A stretch of 64,000 nt of DNA, from positions 41,402-105,401 of the forward strand of contig UQMU01000002.1 in assembly GCA_900542305.1 (NCBI GenBank). Reading direction: 5' to 3'. Under the pieces are notes generated by a model, which worked only from the letters and a program-made list of their open reading frames with translations, had not been told where the DNA came from and did no database searches. Each line of letters opens with the position of its first letter. Position 1 is the stretch's first letter. This document shows positions 8,366-18,380 of this stretch, one piece after another. The position numbers were made by a program, and so were the translations under genes. The DNA comes from an uncultured Collinsella sp. (GTDB lineage Bacteria > Actinomycetota > Coriobacteriia > Coriobacteriales > Coriobacteriaceae).

Positions 8366-9655
8366 ATGGATAACCTTGCCAAACCCACAAACCGCGCGCT
8401 GTTTTTAGTTAGCGTTGCCGTGACCGGTGCGTTCGCAGGTGCCGCGGTCTGGCTGTTCTTTTTTGCGATGGAGCACGGTATCGACTATCTGTGGACCGAG
8501 ATTCCGCACGCGCTGGGCGTCGCTTCGCCCGAGCTTGCCAGCGGCCCGTTTGGCTTTTTGCCGTACCCGTTTTTTGTCTGCTTGCTGGGCGGTCTGTTAA
8601 TTGGTCTGTACGAAAAGATGACAGGCACCAAGACCGATGACCTCAACCAGGTGATGGCTAAGGTTAAGCAAGACGGGCGCTACCCGTACGACAACCTGGG
8701 CAAGCTTTCGCTCGCGGCATTGCTGCCGCTGCTGTTTGGCGGAAGTATTGGACCGGAGGCCGGCCTGACCGGCGTTATCGCGGGTCTGTGCAGCTGGGTT
8801 GGCGACCGTATGCGTCGCTTTGGCGCCGAGTTTAGGGAGCTTACGCTGCTGGGTACCCAGGCTGCCCTGACGGCGCTCTTTACCGCGCCCGTCTTTGGCT
8901 TTGTGGCACCGCTTGCCGGTAGCGCCGACGGCGACGAGGGCTCTGCGTCCGACGAGATCACCATCAGGCTGCCCAAGGCGCAAAAGACCGTGGTTTACGG
9001 CATCGCGATTGCCGGCGGCCTGGGCACCTACCTGCTGCTTGGCCAGCTTGTGGGCGGCGGCATGGGCATGCCCAGGTTCGAGGCCGCCGAGGTAGGCAAT
9101 CTGGAGCTTACCTGGCTCATTCCTCTGTCGCTGATCGGAACAATCTGCGGCTGGCTGTACTTTGTCTCTGAGCACGCGAGCGAAGCGCTTGCCCATGCCA
9201 TAGGGGAGCGTCCTGTCGTCAAGGCCATGCTAGCCGGTCTGGCGCTCGCCATCTGCGGCACGGTCCTGCCCTACACCATGTTTGCCGGCGAGACTCAGGC
9301 CGACGTGCTCATGGAAACCTACCTGACCATTCCCGCTGGCGTGCTTATCGCGACCGGTCTTGTTAAGGCCATGCTGACGCCCGCCCTCATCAACCTTGGT
9401 TGGCGCGGCGGCCACTTCTTCCCGGTTATCTTCTCAGGCGTAAGCTTGGGCTATGGCCTTGCCATCCTCACCGGCGCAGATCCGGTCTTTTGCGTCGCCG
9501 TCTGCACGGCATCGACGATGGGTGCGGTCATGCGTCAGCCGGTCATGGTCGTGGGCCTGCTGCTCATGTGCTTCCCACTCAAGGGTATCGTCTGCATGAT
9601 CATCGCCGCCGTCATCGCCGCCGGCATTCCACTGCCCAAGCCGCTGCGCAAGTAG
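8366..9655 (+). CDS. ClC-family chloride channel or antiporter
   Basis: A 429-residue polytopic membrane protein with about ten hydrophobic segments. The inner repeat carries GGSIGPEAGLTG, a variant of the ClC GREGP region that holds the gating glutamate, followed by FRELTLLGTQAALTALFTAPVFGF. Later segments include NLGWRGGHFFPVIFSG, matching the GxFxP motif of ClC selectivity helices. A hydrophilic loop near 190-210 is rich in Asp/Ser. Channel and H+-coupled exchanger modes cannot be told apart here. GGGAGGACC precedes the ATG. The gene stands alone, downstream of the LOG gene. Confidence 0.87.
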   Translation: MDNLAKPTNRALFLVSVAVTGAFAGAAVWLFFFAMEHGIDYLWTEIPHALGVASPELASGPFGFLPYPFFVCLLGGLLIGLYEKMTGTKTDDLNQVMAKVKQDGRYPYDNLGKLSLAALLPLLFGGSIGPEAGLTGVIAGLCSWVGDRMRRFGAEFRELTLLGTQAALTALFTAPVFGFVAPLAGSADGDEGSASDEITIRLPKAQKTVVYGIAIAGGLGTYLLLGQLVGGGMGMPRFEAAEVGNLELTWLIPLSLIGTICGWLYFVSEHASEALAHAIGERPVVKAMLAGLALAICGTVLPYTMFAGETQADVLMETYLTIPAGVLIATGLVKAMLTPALINLGWRGGHFFPVIFSGVSLGYGLAILTGADPVFCVAVCTASTMGAVMRQPVMVVGLLLMCFPLKGIVCMIIAAVIAAGIPLPKPLRK

Positions 9656-9749
9656 CACGGCAGCGCGCGGTCAGTACAAACATCTCAAGTCCGGTGCGGG
9701 CGCTGTGTCACGGATTTGCGGGTGGACTGGATTTCGTTCGGTATCGGCG

Positions 9750-10625
9750 CTACTTCCAAATTGCAAGCGCGGCGGTGCCCAGTACGATGAGGACGAGACC
9801 GATGGCGCTGCGGCGGGAGAGTTTTTCGTTGAATGCCAGGCGCGCAAATAGCACCGATACGACAATCGATAGTTTGTCGATCTGCACCACGACACTCACC
9901 TGGCCTGCAGCGATGGCATAGTAATAGAGCAGCCACGATGCTCCAGTCGCGATGCCCGATGTTGCGAGAAATGTGAGTTCGCGCCGGTCAACGTGCGCGA
10001 CCTGCTCCAGTTTTCCCTTGGCTGCCACGATTGCCCATGCCATAACCAGTACCACGCAGGTGCGGATTGCCGTGGCCAGGTTTGACTCGACGCCTTCGAT
10101 GCCGATCTTGGCGAGGACGGAGGTGAGTGCCGCGAACACGGCGGCGCCGAAGGCGTAAGCGAGCCAGGTTCGGTCTTGCTGCTGCTCGGGTTCGGCGGAC
10201 TGCTTCTTCTCGATCATTAAAAACGTGCCGAGGGTGATGACAGCGGTTCCCACGAGCTTAACCGCAAGGTTGCTCGTCTCGTCAAAAAGCGCGATGGCGA
10301 CCAGCGCGGCGAGCACGGTGCTCATCTTGTCGACCGGTGCGACCTTATTGACATTTCCGATGCTCAACGCCTTAAAGTAACAGATCCACGAAGCACCGGT
10401 AGCGAGTCCCGAGAGGACGAGAAAGAGCCAGGATCTGGGTTCGATGCTGCCAATGGTTCCAATGGATCCAGAAATGCCCGCCATTGCCCAGGCGAAAACG
10501 AGCACCACGCAGGTGCGAATGGCCGTCGCGACATCGGAGTCGGTCTGCTTGATGCCGCATTTGGCCAAGATGGATGTGATGCCGGCAAAGAATGCTGACG
10601 CAAATGCTGCGACAACCCACGACAC
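9750..10625 (-). CDS. EamA/DMT-superfamily transporter
   Basis: A 291-residue membrane protein with two EamA repeats and about ten helices. Each half opens similarly (residues about 2-15 AAFASAFFAGITSILAK, and FGAAVFAALTSVLAKIG in the second) and carries ATAIRTCVVLV, indicating internal duplication. DMT transporters of this type export amino acids or other metabolites. The start is GTG at 10625, with AAGGAGG ten bases upstream. Unlike the two other EamA genes in this window it has no divergent LysR partner. It is convergent with the ClC gene. Confidence 0.85.
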   Translation of the reverse strand: MSWVVAAFASAFFAGITSILAKCGIKQTDSDVATAIRTCVVLVFAWAMAGISGSIGTIGSIEPRSWLFLVLSGLATGASWICYFKALSIGNVNKVAPVDKMSTVLAALVAIALFDETSNLAVKLVGTAVITLGTFLMIEKKQSAEPEQQQDRTWLAYAFGAAVFAALTSVLAKIGIEGVESNLATAIRTCVVLVMAWAIVAAKGKLEQVAHVDRRELTFLATSGIATGASWLLYYYAIAAGQVSVVVQIDKLSIVVSVLFARLAFNEKLSRRSAIGLVLIVLGTAALAIWK

Positions 10626-10761
10626 GGGTGCGGTGCCTCCTTGGATAATGGGTTTATCCTGCGAGTTTTATGGACATGAGGATACCGCCCCTCCATGAAG
10701 GTTTGATATGGCCGCGGCGAGACGGGGGTTATGTTCCGGGGAGCCATTTGGTGAAGGCTCG

Positions 10762-10950
10762 AATTGAAGGTGAATGTTTTTCCGAGAAGTGAACGAGTAA
10801 ATATGGACCCCTGGAGCATGCACACTTTTTTCGAATAAAACCGCAGGATTCCTAGGCAAAAACCGCAGGAATTAAGCCCATAAAAATGTCGATGATACGG
10901 GATGCTGATTTTACTCGTTCACTTCGCGGAAAACCATTCACCTTCAATAT
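10762..10950. repeat. 39-bp inverted repeat enclosing about 107 bp (MITE-like)
   Basis: The left arm (10762-10801) and right arm (10909-10950) match in inverted orientation over 39 positions with two mismatches; each contains ACTCGTTCACTT in one orientation. The enclosed segment holds two near copies of AAAACCGCAGGA. Together with its flanks it explains most of the 448-bp gap between the EamA start and the ABC permease stop. No target-site duplication is obvious. Confidence 0.75.
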
Positions 10951-11073
10951 ACCGTCGGCCTTTCTTTGGTTGCCAAGAGCTAAACGGCATGCTTCGAAGG
11001 GCGGCGGCGTTGTTGCTGCTTCGTCTTATCTAGTAAATGAGGTGGCGTGCAGCCCAAGCCCTTTGGCTGTCGA

Positions 11074-11772
11074 TTACAGGTCGCGTGCCCGATAGACCTT
11101 GGTGCTGACGGTGCAGCTGATTGCGCATAGTGCGAGCGCCAGTACGGCAATTCCTGCACACAGACAGCCAAGGACGGCAGGATCGGGATTCGCCCCGGCA
11201 ATCGACATAAGCCAGTTGCTGATGGGGTTGGAGGAGCTCAGCGCTGCCATGGTAAGGCATCCGAGTAGGGCAAACAGGCCAACGGATAGGCGCAGTGCCT
11301 CCATGTGTCCAAATCGGAAGAACAGCGGCTGAGCCAAAAACACCATCATGAGGGAGATGAGCATCGATGCGGCGGAGGCTATTGTGATCTCAAAGACGGT
11401 CTGTCCCGTCAAGGGAATGCCCGTGGGATCGAAGAACGGAAGGGCGATGATGTTCAAAAGCACGGCGGCGCATGCCATGACGGCCGAGAAAGCAATAATG
11501 CACAGGTAGCGTGCGCAGATGATGTCTTTGCGCGAGAACGGCAGCGTTGCCCGATAGCGCTCCCAGCCGTTTTGGTTATCGTAGCCAGCCAGTGAGTTCA
11601 TGATTATGATGGGCGACATGGCGCTGACCGCGCAGGCGCCGGCGCTCATACCGGAATCGCCGTCCGATGCGTTGGCAAGGGTTAGCACGACGAAGATGAA
11701 CAGGCCGACGCCCGCAATGCTCGGGATGAGCGTGCGAGCGATGGCGAGCTCGGACATAAAGGCGCGTTTCAT
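11074..11772 (-). CDS. ABC-2-type transporter permease
   Basis: A 232-residue protein with six predicted membrane helices and a cytosolic segment typical of ABC2_membrane permeases: YDNQNGWERYRATLPFSRKDII, which includes the LPFSRK motif preceding a helix in YtrC/YvfS-like subunits. Its ATG overlaps the ATPase stop by four bases (ATGA), so translation is coupled. It forms the membrane half of the exporter encoded by the GntR-ABC operon. The substrate is unknown; related GntR(YtrA)-linked systems respond to cell-wall-active peptides. Confidence 0.87.
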   Translation of the reverse strand: MKRAFMSELAIARTLIPSIAGVGLFIFVVLTLANASDGDSGMSAGACAVSAMSPIIIMNSLAGYDNQNGWERYRATLPFSRKDIICARYLCIIAFSAVMACAAVLLNIIALPFFDPTGIPLTGQTVFEITIASAASMLISLMMVFLAQPLFFRFGHMEALRLSVGLFALLGCLTMAALSSSNPISNWLMSIAGANPDPAVLGCLCAGIAVLALALCAISCTVSTKVYRARDL

Positions 11773-12650
11773 TTCGAAGCCCCTTTCAGCATGAGGCGAA
11801 GATAGTCATCAATGGTTGCCCGGTCGCAGGGAATCTCGGGAAAGGCCTCGAGCGTTTCGCGACGGTTGGGCACGAGCACGTCCACGCTATAGGCGTGGTG
11901 GACGGCACGGGCGCCTTCGACGCAAGTCATAAGCTCGGCAGCCTGTGCTTGGGTACAGTGGGCGATGCCGGCGCGGTCGGTAATGTCCTCGCGCGGCAGG
12001 TCAAAAATAATCGCGCCATTATCGATGCAGATGACGCGATCAGCGGTGCGATCGAGGTCGGACGTAATGTGGCTCGAGAGCAGCACGCTGTGCTGGCCGT
12101 CGGCGACAAAGGCAAGCAGCTCATCAAGCAGTTCCTCGCGTGCCATGGGATCGAGGCCCGCGGTGGCTTCGTCCAAAACGAGCAGCTTGGCATTGTGGCT
12201 GAGTGCACAGGCAAGCTGCAGTTTCATGCCCATGCCGCGGGAGAGGTCCTTGACCTTTGTCTTGGGATCGAGGCCAAATCGGTTGATGAATCCGGCGAAC
12301 GTTTCGCGGTCCCACGTGGGGTACGCCGGGCCTACGAGCGACTCGACCTGGCCCACCTTGAGTGTGGAAGGGAAAGGACACGTGTCCAGCACGAGACCGA
12401 CACGGGTGCGCAAGCAGCGCTGCGCTTCACCGGGCGCGTCGGCGCCACAGCGCTGCCCAAACAGGCGTACCTCGCCGGCATCGAGCTTGATAAGCCCGAG
12501 CGCGGCGCGAATGGTCGTTGTCTTGCCGGCACCGTTAGCGCCCACAAAGCCAACAATCTGGCCGGGCTCCACGGCGAGCGTGACATCACGCAGCGAAAAA
12601 CGGTCGCTCACGCGGCGTGAGACACCTTTGAGTTCTAACAAGTTTTGCAT
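11769..12650 (-). CDS. ABC transporter ATP-binding protein
   Basis: A 293-residue nucleotide-binding protein. Walker A is GANGAGKTT (residues about 36-44), the signature is the variant LSRGM, and Walker B LLVLDEATAGLDP is followed by the H-loop LLSSHI. A C-terminal extension of about 80 residues matches drug- and lantibiotic-type exporters. The ATG at 12650 starts MQNLLELKGV; the open frame continues upstream only by overlapping the GntR gene in another frame. It sits 23 bp after the GntR stop and overlaps the permease by four bases, so the three genes form one operon. Confidence 0.93.
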   Translation of the reverse strand: MQNLLELKGVSRRVSDRFSLRDVTLAVEPGQIVGFVGANGAGKTTTIRAALGLIKLDAGEVRLFGQRCGADAPGEAQRCLRTRVGLVLDTCPFPSTLKVGQVESLVGPAYPTWDRETFAGFINRFGLDPKTKVKDLSRGMGMKLQLACALSHNAKLLVLDEATAGLDPMAREELLDELLAFVADGQHSVLLSSHITSDLDRTADRVICIDNGAIIFDLPREDITDRAGIAHCTQAQAAELMTCVEGARAVHHAYSVDVLVPNRRETLEAFPEIPCDRATIDDYLRLMLKGASK

Positions 12651-12673
12651 GGTATAGCCTTTCTTGCAGATGG

Positions 12674-13054
12674 CTACTGCATGGTTTCGGGGGCTACCAG
12701 GTCGAGCATCTCGTGCAGTTTGTCGCGCGTGACGCCCAGGGCTTCGGCTTGTTCTGCCGCCTGCGTAAGCAGCTCTTCGATATGGCAGAGCTGGTTTTCG
12801 CGCAAGAGCTCTTGGTTGCCCTCGGCGACAAAACAGCCCTTGCCCTGCACGGTGCAGATAAACCCGAGCTGCTCCAGATCGGCGTAGGCGCGCTTGGTGG
12901 TGATGACGCTCACGCCCAGGTCGCTCGCGAGTGCGCGGATGCTGGGGAGTTTGGCTCCCGCGGCGAGCGTGCCCGAAAGGATTTGAGCTTTGACCTGCGA
13001 GGATATCTGCTCGTAGATGGGCTTGTCGCTCGAATTGGATAGGATAATGTCCAC
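12674..13054 (-). CDS. GntR-family regulator, YtrA subfamily
   Basis: A 126-residue protein with an N-terminal winged helix: PIYEQISSQVKAQILSGTL, then AGAKLPSIRALASDLGVSV and the wing GFICTVQGKGCFV. The short helical tail (about 50 residues) is the YtrA hallmark and lacks a FadR-, HutC- or MocR-type effector domain. YtrA proteins usually repress their own ABC transporter operon and release under cell-wall antibiotic stress. The start is GTG 13054 with AAGGAG five bases upstream. The palindrome and promoter at 13082-13132 are the probable autoregulatory site. Confidence 0.92.
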   Translation of the reverse strand: MDIILSNSSDKPIYEQISSQVKAQILSGTLAAGAKLPSIRALASDLGVSVITTKRAYADLEQLGFICTVQGKGCFVAEGNQELLRENQLCHIEELLTQAAEQAEALGVTRDKLHEMLDLVAPETMQ

Positions 13055-13081
13055 AGCGGCTCCTTAGCTGTTGGGCTACAC

Positions 13082-13132
13082 GTGTATATAACCGGTAAGC
13101 ACAGTATATATACACTATGCACAGTTATGCAA
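13082..13132 (-). promoter_or_regulatory. promoter and operator of the GntR-ABC operon
   Basis: On the minus strand TTGCAT (13127-13132) and TATACT (13103-13108) are separated by 18 bp, a good -35/-10 pair. GTGTATATA (13082-13090) and TATATACAC (13107-13115) form a perfect inverted repeat whose promoter-side arm overlaps the -10, as expected for YtrA-type repression. Confidence 0.72.
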
Positions 13133-13216
13133 GAGGCAAATACGGATTAAGCCGGCTACCCAGACCCCAACTGATGAATTTGTCCTGATAGGTGCCCTAT
13201 GGCGAGGTTTCACGGC

Positions 13217-13222
13217 TACAAT
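13217..13222 (+). promoter_or_regulatory. TACAAT -10 element of prfC
   Basis: CACGGCTACAATAGGG lies 50 bp before the prfC start. The -35 region is not convincing. Confidence 0.4.
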
Positions 13223-13271
13223 AGGGCAGTTACATCGACGTAATGCATATAGAACGCAAGAAAGGATCCGC

Positions 13272-14885
<1,614 letters not shown>

Positions 14886-14890
14886 CGCAT

Positions 14891-14922
14891 CGGCGCGGTG
14901 GCCCTGCGGGGCTGCCGCGCCG
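14891..14922. terminator. hairpin after prfC
   Basis: CGGCGCGG (14891-14898) pairs with CCGCGCCG (14915-14922). The stem is strong but no T-run follows, so termination efficiency is uncertain. Confidence 0.45.
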
Positions 14923-15041
14923 TTCGCTTGCCTGATGCCGTGTGAGCGGCTATCATACCCACCGTCGTCTCAAGACCGGGGCGTCCGAGCAGTTCGGGTC
15001 CGATATCCTGCTCGTTAAACCTAAAACCAAAGGAGTACATA

Positions 15042-15764
15042 ATGATCAAGAAGGTCATGGAGGACTACAAGGTCCTGTTGCGGAGCATTCCCGCGGCAAC
15101 GGTTTCGCTGTTTTTCGTGAGCGTCATCATGATGAACCTGCTGGCCAACAAAGAGCTCATCAGTCTGCCGTATCTGGCGCTCGACTGTGGCTTTGTGGTG
15201 AGCTGGGTTTCGTTTTTGTGCCAAGACATGATCTGCAAGCGCTTTGGCGCCAAGGCATCCATCAAAATCTCTATCCTCGCGCTGCTGGTTAACCTGGCCG
15301 TGAGCCTGTGCTTTTGGGCATGTTCGCTCACGCCCGGCATGTGGGGCGCCTACTACGACACGGGCATGATCGAGGTCAACACCGCCCTTAACGCCACCAT
15401 CGGTGGCACCTGGTACGTGGTGCTGGGCTCTTCGCTGGCAATGCTCGTTTCTGCCGTGGTTAACTCCACGCTCAACCAGTCGCTCGGCCGCATGCTCAAA
15501 AAGAATAACTTTGCGAGCTTCGCCTTCCGCTCCTATGTGTCCACGGGTGTTGGCCAGTTTATCGACAACTTGGTCTTTGCCATTGTGGTGAGCCACACGT
15601 TCTTTGGTTGGACCTGGGTGCAGGTCCTTATGTGCTCGCTGACCGGCGCTGTTGCCGAGCTGCTGTGCGAGGTTTTCCTGAGCCCCGTGGGCTACAAGGT
15701 CGTGCGCGGCTGGGAGCGCGAGAATGTGGGCTCCGAGTACCTCGAGCGCCACGCAACCGCCTAA
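15042..15764 (+). CDS. VUT-family (YhhQ-like) queuosine-precursor or vitamin transporter
   Basis: A 240-residue membrane protein with six to seven helices. Features typical of the VUT_1/YhhQ family are MMNLLANKELISLPYLALDCG, VSWVSFLCQDMICKRFGAKAS, and RSYVSTGVGQFIDNLVFAIVV with polar residues inside a helix. Characterised YhhQ proteins import queuosine precursors such as preQ0 or preQ1. AAAGGAG precedes the ATG. The SDR gene begins nine bases after its stop, so the two form an operon, which is not a known queuosine arrangement; the substrate remains inferred. Confidence 0.83.
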   Translation: MIKKVMEDYKVLLRSIPAATVSLFFVSVIMMNLLANKELISLPYLALDCGFVVSWVSFLCQDMICKRFGAKASIKISILALLVNLAVSLCFWACSLTPGMWGAYYDTGMIEVNTALNATIGGTWYVVLGSSLAMLVSAVVNSTLNQSLGRMLKKNNFASFAFRSYVSTGVGQFIDNLVFAIVVSHTFFGWTWVQVLMCSLTGAVAELLCEVFLSPVGYKVVRGWERENVGSEYLERHATA

Positions 15765-15773
15765 GGAGCGAGT

Positions 15774-16454
15774 ATGCGGGTTTTGATCACGGGCGCTTCG
15801 GGCGGTATCGGAGCCGCGTGCGTGCAGCGCTTTTTGGATGAGGGCCACGAGGTCGTGGGCTTTGATCTGCTGTCGCCGGCGATCGAACACGAGCGCTACC
15901 GCCATCTGATCGTTGATGTCCGCGAGCCGGACTCGTTTCCAAGCGACCTTGAGCCTCAGGTAATCGTGAACGTTGCCGGTACGCAGGATTCGGCCGACGA
16001 CATCGCTGCCAACCTGTGTGGCACCATCAACGTGACCGAGCGCTACGCCTTTGTGGGGGAGGGGCTCGCCGCCAAGCCTGCGCCGGCTATCAAATCCGTG
16101 GTCAATGTGGGGTCGGCGAGCGGACATACGGGATCGGAGTTTCCCGCCTATGCCGCCAGCAAGGGCGGTGTTATCGCCTACACCAAGAACCTTGCAAACC
16201 GCCTGGCACCGCAGGCCATCGCCAACAGTGTGGACCCGGGCGGCGTTATAACGCCGCTCAACCGTTGCGTGATGGAAGACGAACACCTGTGGAACCAGAT
16301 TATGGAGCTCACGCCGCTTAAACGCTGGGCCACCGCCCAAGAGATCGCCGAGTGGATCTACTTTGTGGGCGTGACCAACCGGTTTATGACCGGGCAGAGT
16401 CTGTTGATCGATGGCGGCGAGGCCGGCCGCACACAATTTATATGGCCCGAATAG
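15774..16454 (+). CDS. short-chain dehydrogenase/reductase
   Basis: A 226-residue classical SDR. The cofactor loop is TGASGGIG (residues 6-13), followed by VNVAGT and the catalytic set SVVNVGSASG (Ser), YAASKGG (Tyr and Lys). PGGVITPLN follows the active site, and the C terminus contains TGQSLLIDGGEA, usual for FabG-like members. It is slightly shorter than most (about 245) because the cofactor-discriminating region is compact; Asp in GFDLLSP suggests NAD preference. It is encoded directly after the VUT transporter and ends in a strong terminator. The substrate is unknown. Confidence 0.88.
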   Translation: MRVLITGASGGIGAACVQRFLDEGHEVVGFDLLSPAIEHERYRHLIVDVREPDSFPSDLEPQVIVNVAGTQDSADDIAANLCGTINVTERYAFVGEGLAAKPAPAIKSVVNVGSASGHTGSEFPAYAASKGGVIAYTKNLANRLAPQAIANSVDPGGVITPLNRCVMEDEHLWNQIMELTPLKRWATAQEIAEWIYFVGVTNRFMTGQSLLIDGGEAGRTQFIWPE

Positions 16455-16456
16455 GA

Positions 16457-16492
16457 AACGCGCCCGGCGGAAAGCCATCGGGCGCGTTTTTT
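16457..16492 (+). terminator. intrinsic terminator of the VUT-SDR operon
   Basis: AACGCGCCCG (16457-16466) pairs with CGGGCGCGTT (16479-16488) and is followed by a T-run to 16492. The A-rich left flank is short, so it mainly serves the plus strand. Confidence 0.9.
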
Positions 16493-16505
16493 GATGTATC
16501 GATTT

Positions 16506-17231
16506 TTAGCTGAGGCAAGTCCAGTTGACGGGGGTCGAGCCGTGCTGTTCGAGTAGCCGATTGGCAGCGGAGAAGGGGCGCGACCCCATAAAAGCGGGGA
16601 GTTCTGCCGTGGCACGGTTGGCCGAAAGCGGCGAGGGGTGCGTAGAGGCCAGGCAGAACTTGCCGGTTGCCTTGCCCGCGCCGATTGCGGCGAGCTTGCC
16701 TTCGACCATCTGCTGGGCAAAGCGGCCCCATGCCAAAAAGACGACCGGCTGGGGCAGCTGGCAGCAGCGTTCGATAACGTAGTCGGTGAGCGTGCTCCAG
16801 CCCAGCTTGGCGTGCGAGTTGGCGGCATGCTCGCGCACGGTGAGCGTGGTGTTGAGGAGCAGGACGCCCTGCTGTGCCCATGGGGTTAGGTCTCCCGTGG
16901 CGGGAATGGGGCAACCCAGATCGGCTTTGAGTTCCTTGTAAATGTTGCGCAGACTCGGCGGCAACTTGGTTTGCGTCGCGGGGACCGAGAACGACAGCCC
17001 CATGGCCTGGTTGGGTCCGTGATAAGGGTCTTGACCCAAGATGACAACCTTGACCTGGTCGGCTGGCGTGTAGGCGAGGGCATTGAGGATGTCGTCTTGT
17101 GCCGGGTAGATAGTCTGCTCGGCACGCAAAAGGGCGATGTGCTCGAGCAGCTGGTTCGTAGTGTCACGTACCGGCTGCGGCGCATCGCCCAACCAAGTTG
17201 CTATGTTGCGGTCGCGGGTCGCGGCGTCCAT
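16506..17231 (-). CDS. ung: uracil-DNA glycosylase, family 1
   Basis: A 241-residue protein with the full UDG family 1 motif set: the water-activating GQDPYHGPNQAMGLSFSV (Asp and His), LLLNTTLTV, and the C-terminal HPSPLSA loop with the catalytic His that stabilises flipped uracil. The minor-groove-reading Pro/Ser loop appears as PPSLRNIYKEL. It removes uracil from DNA at the start of base excision repair. Length is near the usual 225-230. The ATG at 17231 is preceded by AAAGGAG. It is a single gene convergent with the SDR. Confidence 0.96.
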   Translation of the reverse strand: MDAATRDRNIATWLGDAPQPVRDTTNQLLEHIALLRAEQTIYPAQDDILNALAYTPADQVKVVILGQDPYHGPNQAMGLSFSVPATQTKLPPSLRNIYKELKADLGCPIPATGDLTPWAQQGVLLLNTTLTVREHAANSHAKLGWSTLTDYVIERCCQLPQPVVFLAWGRFAQQMVEGKLAAIGAGKATGKFCLASTHPSPLSANRATAELPAFMGSRPFSAANRLLEQHGSTPVNWTCLS

Positions 17232-17319
17232 GGGACTCCTTTACGTCAGATGCTCTGTCGGTATCTATTGTAAAGGCGCACCGGTTGCCTTTATGCCACG
17301 GCTGTATGAGGAGTGGGGT

Positions 17320-18222
17320 CTACGAGACGTGCTCGGGCGCTCCTGCCATGCGAGCCTGTCCATGTGCGCGGAGGCGCGGAAGCTCGACGGTTGCCACCAT
17401 GACGCCGGTGAGGATGAGGGTGGCGCCAAAGAAGGCGATGGGGTTCAGGACCTCGCCGACCAGGAAGAACGAAAAGACGGCAGAGCAGACCGGCTCGAGC
17501 GAGAAAGCGAAGCCGGTGGTCTCGGCAGGCACGTGGGGCTGCACGAGCGTTTGGGTGATAAAGCCATAGGCAGAGCAGATGAGTGCGAGCGCGACGACAA
17601 CGACAATCTCGCTCGGCGTGCCGGGAAGCGTGAAACCGCCAAAGGTGAATGCGGCGATACCCGAGAATAAGCCGCCGAAGCCCAGCTGCCAAACGCCCAG
17701 GGCCAGCGGGTCGACATCTTCGACAAAGCGCTTCGCCACAATGATATGGCCGGCATAAACAAAAGCGGAGAGCAGCATGATGAGCGCGCCCGGGTTCAGG
17801 CTGGTGAAGTCGGCGCCCGAGAGCAGCAACATACCGCAGGTGACGATGGCGGTGCCGACGAGCACTTTGCGCTCGGGGGCACGACGCAGCAGGGCGGCGT
17901 TGGCAAACGGCACGATCACGACCGTCAGGCTCTGCAAAAAGCCGGCGGTGGAGGCGGAGGTGAGGCTGGAGCCCAGGCACATGCAGGTGAGTTCGGTTGC
18001 CATAATGGCGCCGATGATGGCAGCGCGGACCATAAGGTCGCGGTTGATGCGGAAAGCGCGCTTGTGGAAGAGCGGCAGGCAAGCCACAAAGGCGATGATG
18101 CAGCGCAGCGCAACGATGCTCGTGGCGTTCATACTGTCCATGCCGATCTTCATGAGGGGGTACGAAAAGCCCCATGCGACGGGAACGGAAAATGAGAGCG
18201 CGATTGCTTTTTTGCGATCCAT
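17320..18222 (-). CDS. EamA/DMT-superfamily transporter (LysR-linked copy 1)
   Basis: A 300-residue ten-helix drug/metabolite transporter with two EamA repeats. The first begins SFSVPVAWGFSYPLMKIG and contains RCIIAF; the second carries ALICSAYGFITQTLVQP and ends LLVGEVLNPIAFFGATLI-like. AAAAGGAG precedes the ATG at 18222. It faces a LysR gene across a 158-bp region with a 13-nt palindrome at 18320-18332, the standard layout for a LysR-controlled exporter. A second such pair occurs at 57.5-59.4 kb. The exported compound is unknown. Confidence 0.88.
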   Translation of the reverse strand: MDRKKAIALSFSVPVAWGFSYPLMKIGMDSMNATSIVALRCIIAFVACLPLFHKRAFRINRDLMVRAAIIGAIMATELTCMCLGSSLTSASTAGFLQSLTVVIVPFANAALLRRAPERKVLVGTAIVTCGMLLLSGADFTSLNPGALIMLLSAFVYAGHIIVAKRFVEDVDPLALGVWQLGFGGLFSGIAAFTFGGFTLPGTPSEIVVVVALALICSAYGFITQTLVQPHVPAETTGFAFSLEPVCSAVFSFFLVGEVLNPIAFFGATLILTGVMVATVELPRLRAHGQARMAGAPEHVS

Positions 18223-18319
18223 GGGACTCCTTTTGTTACAGAACGGTTTCGTAAAAAGGATTCTGCTCCCAGATGTGGATGTAGTAAAGCGAATGTATCT
18301 TCAGTATGATTAAGAAATG

Positions 18320-18332
18320 CTAATGTCATTAG
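18320..18332. promoter_or_regulatory. palindromic operator candidate between EamA and LysR
   Basis: CTAATGTCATTAG is a perfect palindrome around a central T in the divergent region. It is a plausible LysR binding site but lacks the strict T-N11-A form. Confidence 0.45.
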
Positions 18333-18380
18333 GAAAAGCGCTGGCAAAACGTTTTACGGCTGCATTGATGTGGAGGCACG

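Noticed and set aside
10886..11095. 69-codon plus-strand frame in the gap near 10.9 kb
   Set aside because: It is formed by the right arm of the inverted repeat, lacks a ribosome site and ends inside the ABC permease gene.
15021..16478. Minus-strand frame of 485 codons across the VUT and SDR genes
   Set aside because: It covers two well-recognised plus-strand genes, has no ribosome site and shows a shadow-type composition.
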